A DNA stretch of 64,000 bases. Source: Hydractinia symbiolongicarpus (lineage: Eukaryota > Cnidaria > Hydrozoa > Anthoathecata > Hydractiniidae). Location: assembly GCF_029227915.1 (NCBI RefSeq), contig NC_079880.1, positions 12,923,501 to 12,987,500 on the forward strand. Direction: 5' to 3'. Positions within the stretch are counted from its first letter, which is position 1, and the number at the start of each line of letters is the position of its first letter. Below are positions 63,501 through 64,000 of this stretch, piece by piece. The notes under the pieces were generated by a model. That model searched no databases and was not told the DNA's origin. It saw only the letters and a list, made by a program, of their open reading frames with translations. The translations under genes and the position numbers were made by a program.

Positions 63501-63910
63501 TTCCTTCGTAGTAATTTCCTGGGATAGGGTATGTTGTTTTTATAGCGGCACACATAATAGAACCTTAATTAGGACTCAAAGGCCTTCAATATTTACGGAA
63601 ATACATATGGAAGTTATTTACTTAAAATTTTATGAGTGATAACTTTGGACTAAATTTTTTTATTGTTCTTCTTTCGTATTGTTCAAGCTGTCAATCTGTC
63701 GATTTAGAACGGTACAAGTTTGGCATCTCGATTTTGAAATACGTCAGCCGTACGTCACGTTTTGTTATGATGTTGATGTTTCTTAGCACTGCCGACAAGA
63801 CGCTATTGAAGACCACTGTTGATCTACTCGAAGTGAGGGTGAAACAAAATGGCGAGAAAACACTTCAAAACGATATTAGCAATATCAGAGCAGTGTATAA
63901 ATGCTCTTAA
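47092..63910 (+). CDS. SPAG1: Sperm-associated antigen 1 (dynein arm assembly factor), 20 exons, 903 aa
   Basis: Cytoplasmic TPR co-chaperone platform for HSP70/HSP90 that helps pre-assemble axonemal dynein arms. Exons: 47092-47210, 48335-48409, 48842-48926, 49330-49419, 50435-50615, 51543-51776, 52461-52567, 52796-52827, 53619-54028, 54628-54799, 55315-55395, 55930-56179, 56619-56726, 57515-57604, 57859-57972, 58748-58831, 60646-60741, 62069-62174, 62623-62697, 63708-63910; 2712 nt, frame kept. The N-terminus IPIEHLDYKYIETCNDV and SGEEGRYPELENFAEKRL match human SPAG1 almost residue for residue. TPR block 1 is about residues 190-300 (EKKKGNEAFNSGDFEEAL), block 2 about 420-530 (LKNEGNDLYKAGRYVEA), block 3 about 590-715 (KEKGNKCVQQGKFADAV). 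An RPAP3-type C-terminal domain runs about 778-895 (FEFLQAWNGI, LLSNKLDGD). Linkers are Lys/Ser-rich. Length is close to human (926). Confidence 0.97.
48450..48556 (+). repeat. (GTCT)n microsatellite, about 107 bp
   Basis: More than 20 uninterrupted GTCT units, then GTCTCTCT variants, starting 40 bp after the donor of SPAG1 exon 2. The open frames through it on both strands are artefacts of the 4-base repeat. Confidence 0.98.
49751..50020 (+). repeat. Dispersed repeat, copy B
   Basis: Diverged copy of 5322-5560 in the same orientation, in SPAG1 intron 4. Confidence 0.6.
54303..54448. repeat. 146-bp palindromic MITE-like element
   Basis: Arms of about 45 bp are inverted copies. The best part is AGCTCTTAAGTTTTTTGTTAGC against GCTAACAAAAAAAACTTATGAGC, and pairing extends outward through ATTTTCCTACTGTAGTCC against GCAGTACAACAGAAAAT. 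In SPAG1 intron 9. Confidence 0.6.
54952..55003. repeat. Compact hairpin with a 21-22-bp stem
   Basis: AGGTAGAAAGTAGCAGACAAGG and CCCTGTCTGCTACTTCTACCT pair with two bulges around a loop of about nine bases, in SPAG1 intron 10. The size and near-perfect stem resemble a small-RNA precursor or a micro-palindrome. Confidence 0.7.
57310..57430 (-). repeat. Minisatellite of about 20-bp GATAGGCACTTNTTTGAA units
   Basis: Five to six diverged tandem copies of a TTTGAAGATAGGCACTT unit in SPAG1 intron 13. Confidence 0.7.
60446..60577 (+). repeat. 33-bp x 4 minisatellite (66-bp higher-order unit)
   Basis: Four tandem 33-base units begin at 60446, 60479, 60512 and 60545. Units 1 and 3 carry GACGCAAGACAGG, units 2 and 4 GACACGAGACAGG, so the array is A-B-A-B. 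GC content is well above the surroundings. It sits in SPAG1 intron 16 and ends 68 bp before the acceptor of exon 17. Confidence 0.9.
60912..62030. mobile_element. Possible 1.1-kb element with TTCTTATTTGTAGGCTG ends
   Basis: Left-side blocks TTTCTTATTTGTAGGCTG and TTTCTTATTTAG are mirrored on the right by CAGGCTACAAAAATAAGAAC and AAAATAAGAACA. The interior has no long ORF. Borders are approximate and no target duplication was identified. It occupies most of SPAG1 intron 17. Confidence 0.4.
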
Positions 63911-64000
63911 ATCTTCTTTTTTTTTACTCCTGTCACGGTTGTTGTTTTTTAAAAAGTTTTCGTGTATGTAAATTATGATTGTACAGCGGATTGATACTTG

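Overview
This is eukaryotic, AT-rich animal DNA: genes are broken into many short exons with GT...AG introns, and the intergenic space and introns are full of small, mostly non-autonomous repeats. The gene set (calcineurin A, a band 4.1-type FERM protein, FBXL15, a Mediator MED30-like subunit and the cilia assembly factor SPAG1) points to a ciliated metazoan. The repeat landscape (a Crypton/KIAA1958-like recombinase relic, tRNA-type SINE fragments, many MITEs) together with the low GC would fit a cnidarian, perhaps a hydrozoan. That placement is inference.

Layout. 1-3945 (+): 3' nine exons of calcineurin A, with the N-terminus lying before the window. 5921-19566 (+): a 16-exon FERM-domain gene encoding 592 aa with a long acidic tail; its introns hold two hAT-like MITEs, a decayed tyrosine-recombinase gene and small Helitron copies. 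19567-28550: a long gene-poor stretch with several foldback repeats. 28572-29417 (+): FBXL15, one coding exon. 30583-34119 (+): a three-exon gene for a 691-aa Q/N/S-rich protein I do not recognise. 38923-39363 (-): a two-exon gene for a 91-aa single-pass membrane protein. 41654-43321: a 1.7-kb TIR element whose arms are packed with CGAGTA motifs. 45238-46116 (+): MED30-like. 47092-63910 (+): the complete 20-exon SPAG1 coding sequence (903 aa).

All splice joins given here keep the reading frame across the whole gene: FERM 1779 nt, SPAG1 2712 nt, MED30-like 426 nt, unknown gene 2076 nt, membrane protein 276 nt. This is the main internal check on the models. I see no functional link between neighbours. 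The most useful leads are the small membrane-protein gene, the unrecognised 691-aa protein, the acceptor-like sites just before several start codons (possible spliced-leader sites or 5'UTR introns), and several well-bounded mobile elements with target-site duplications.
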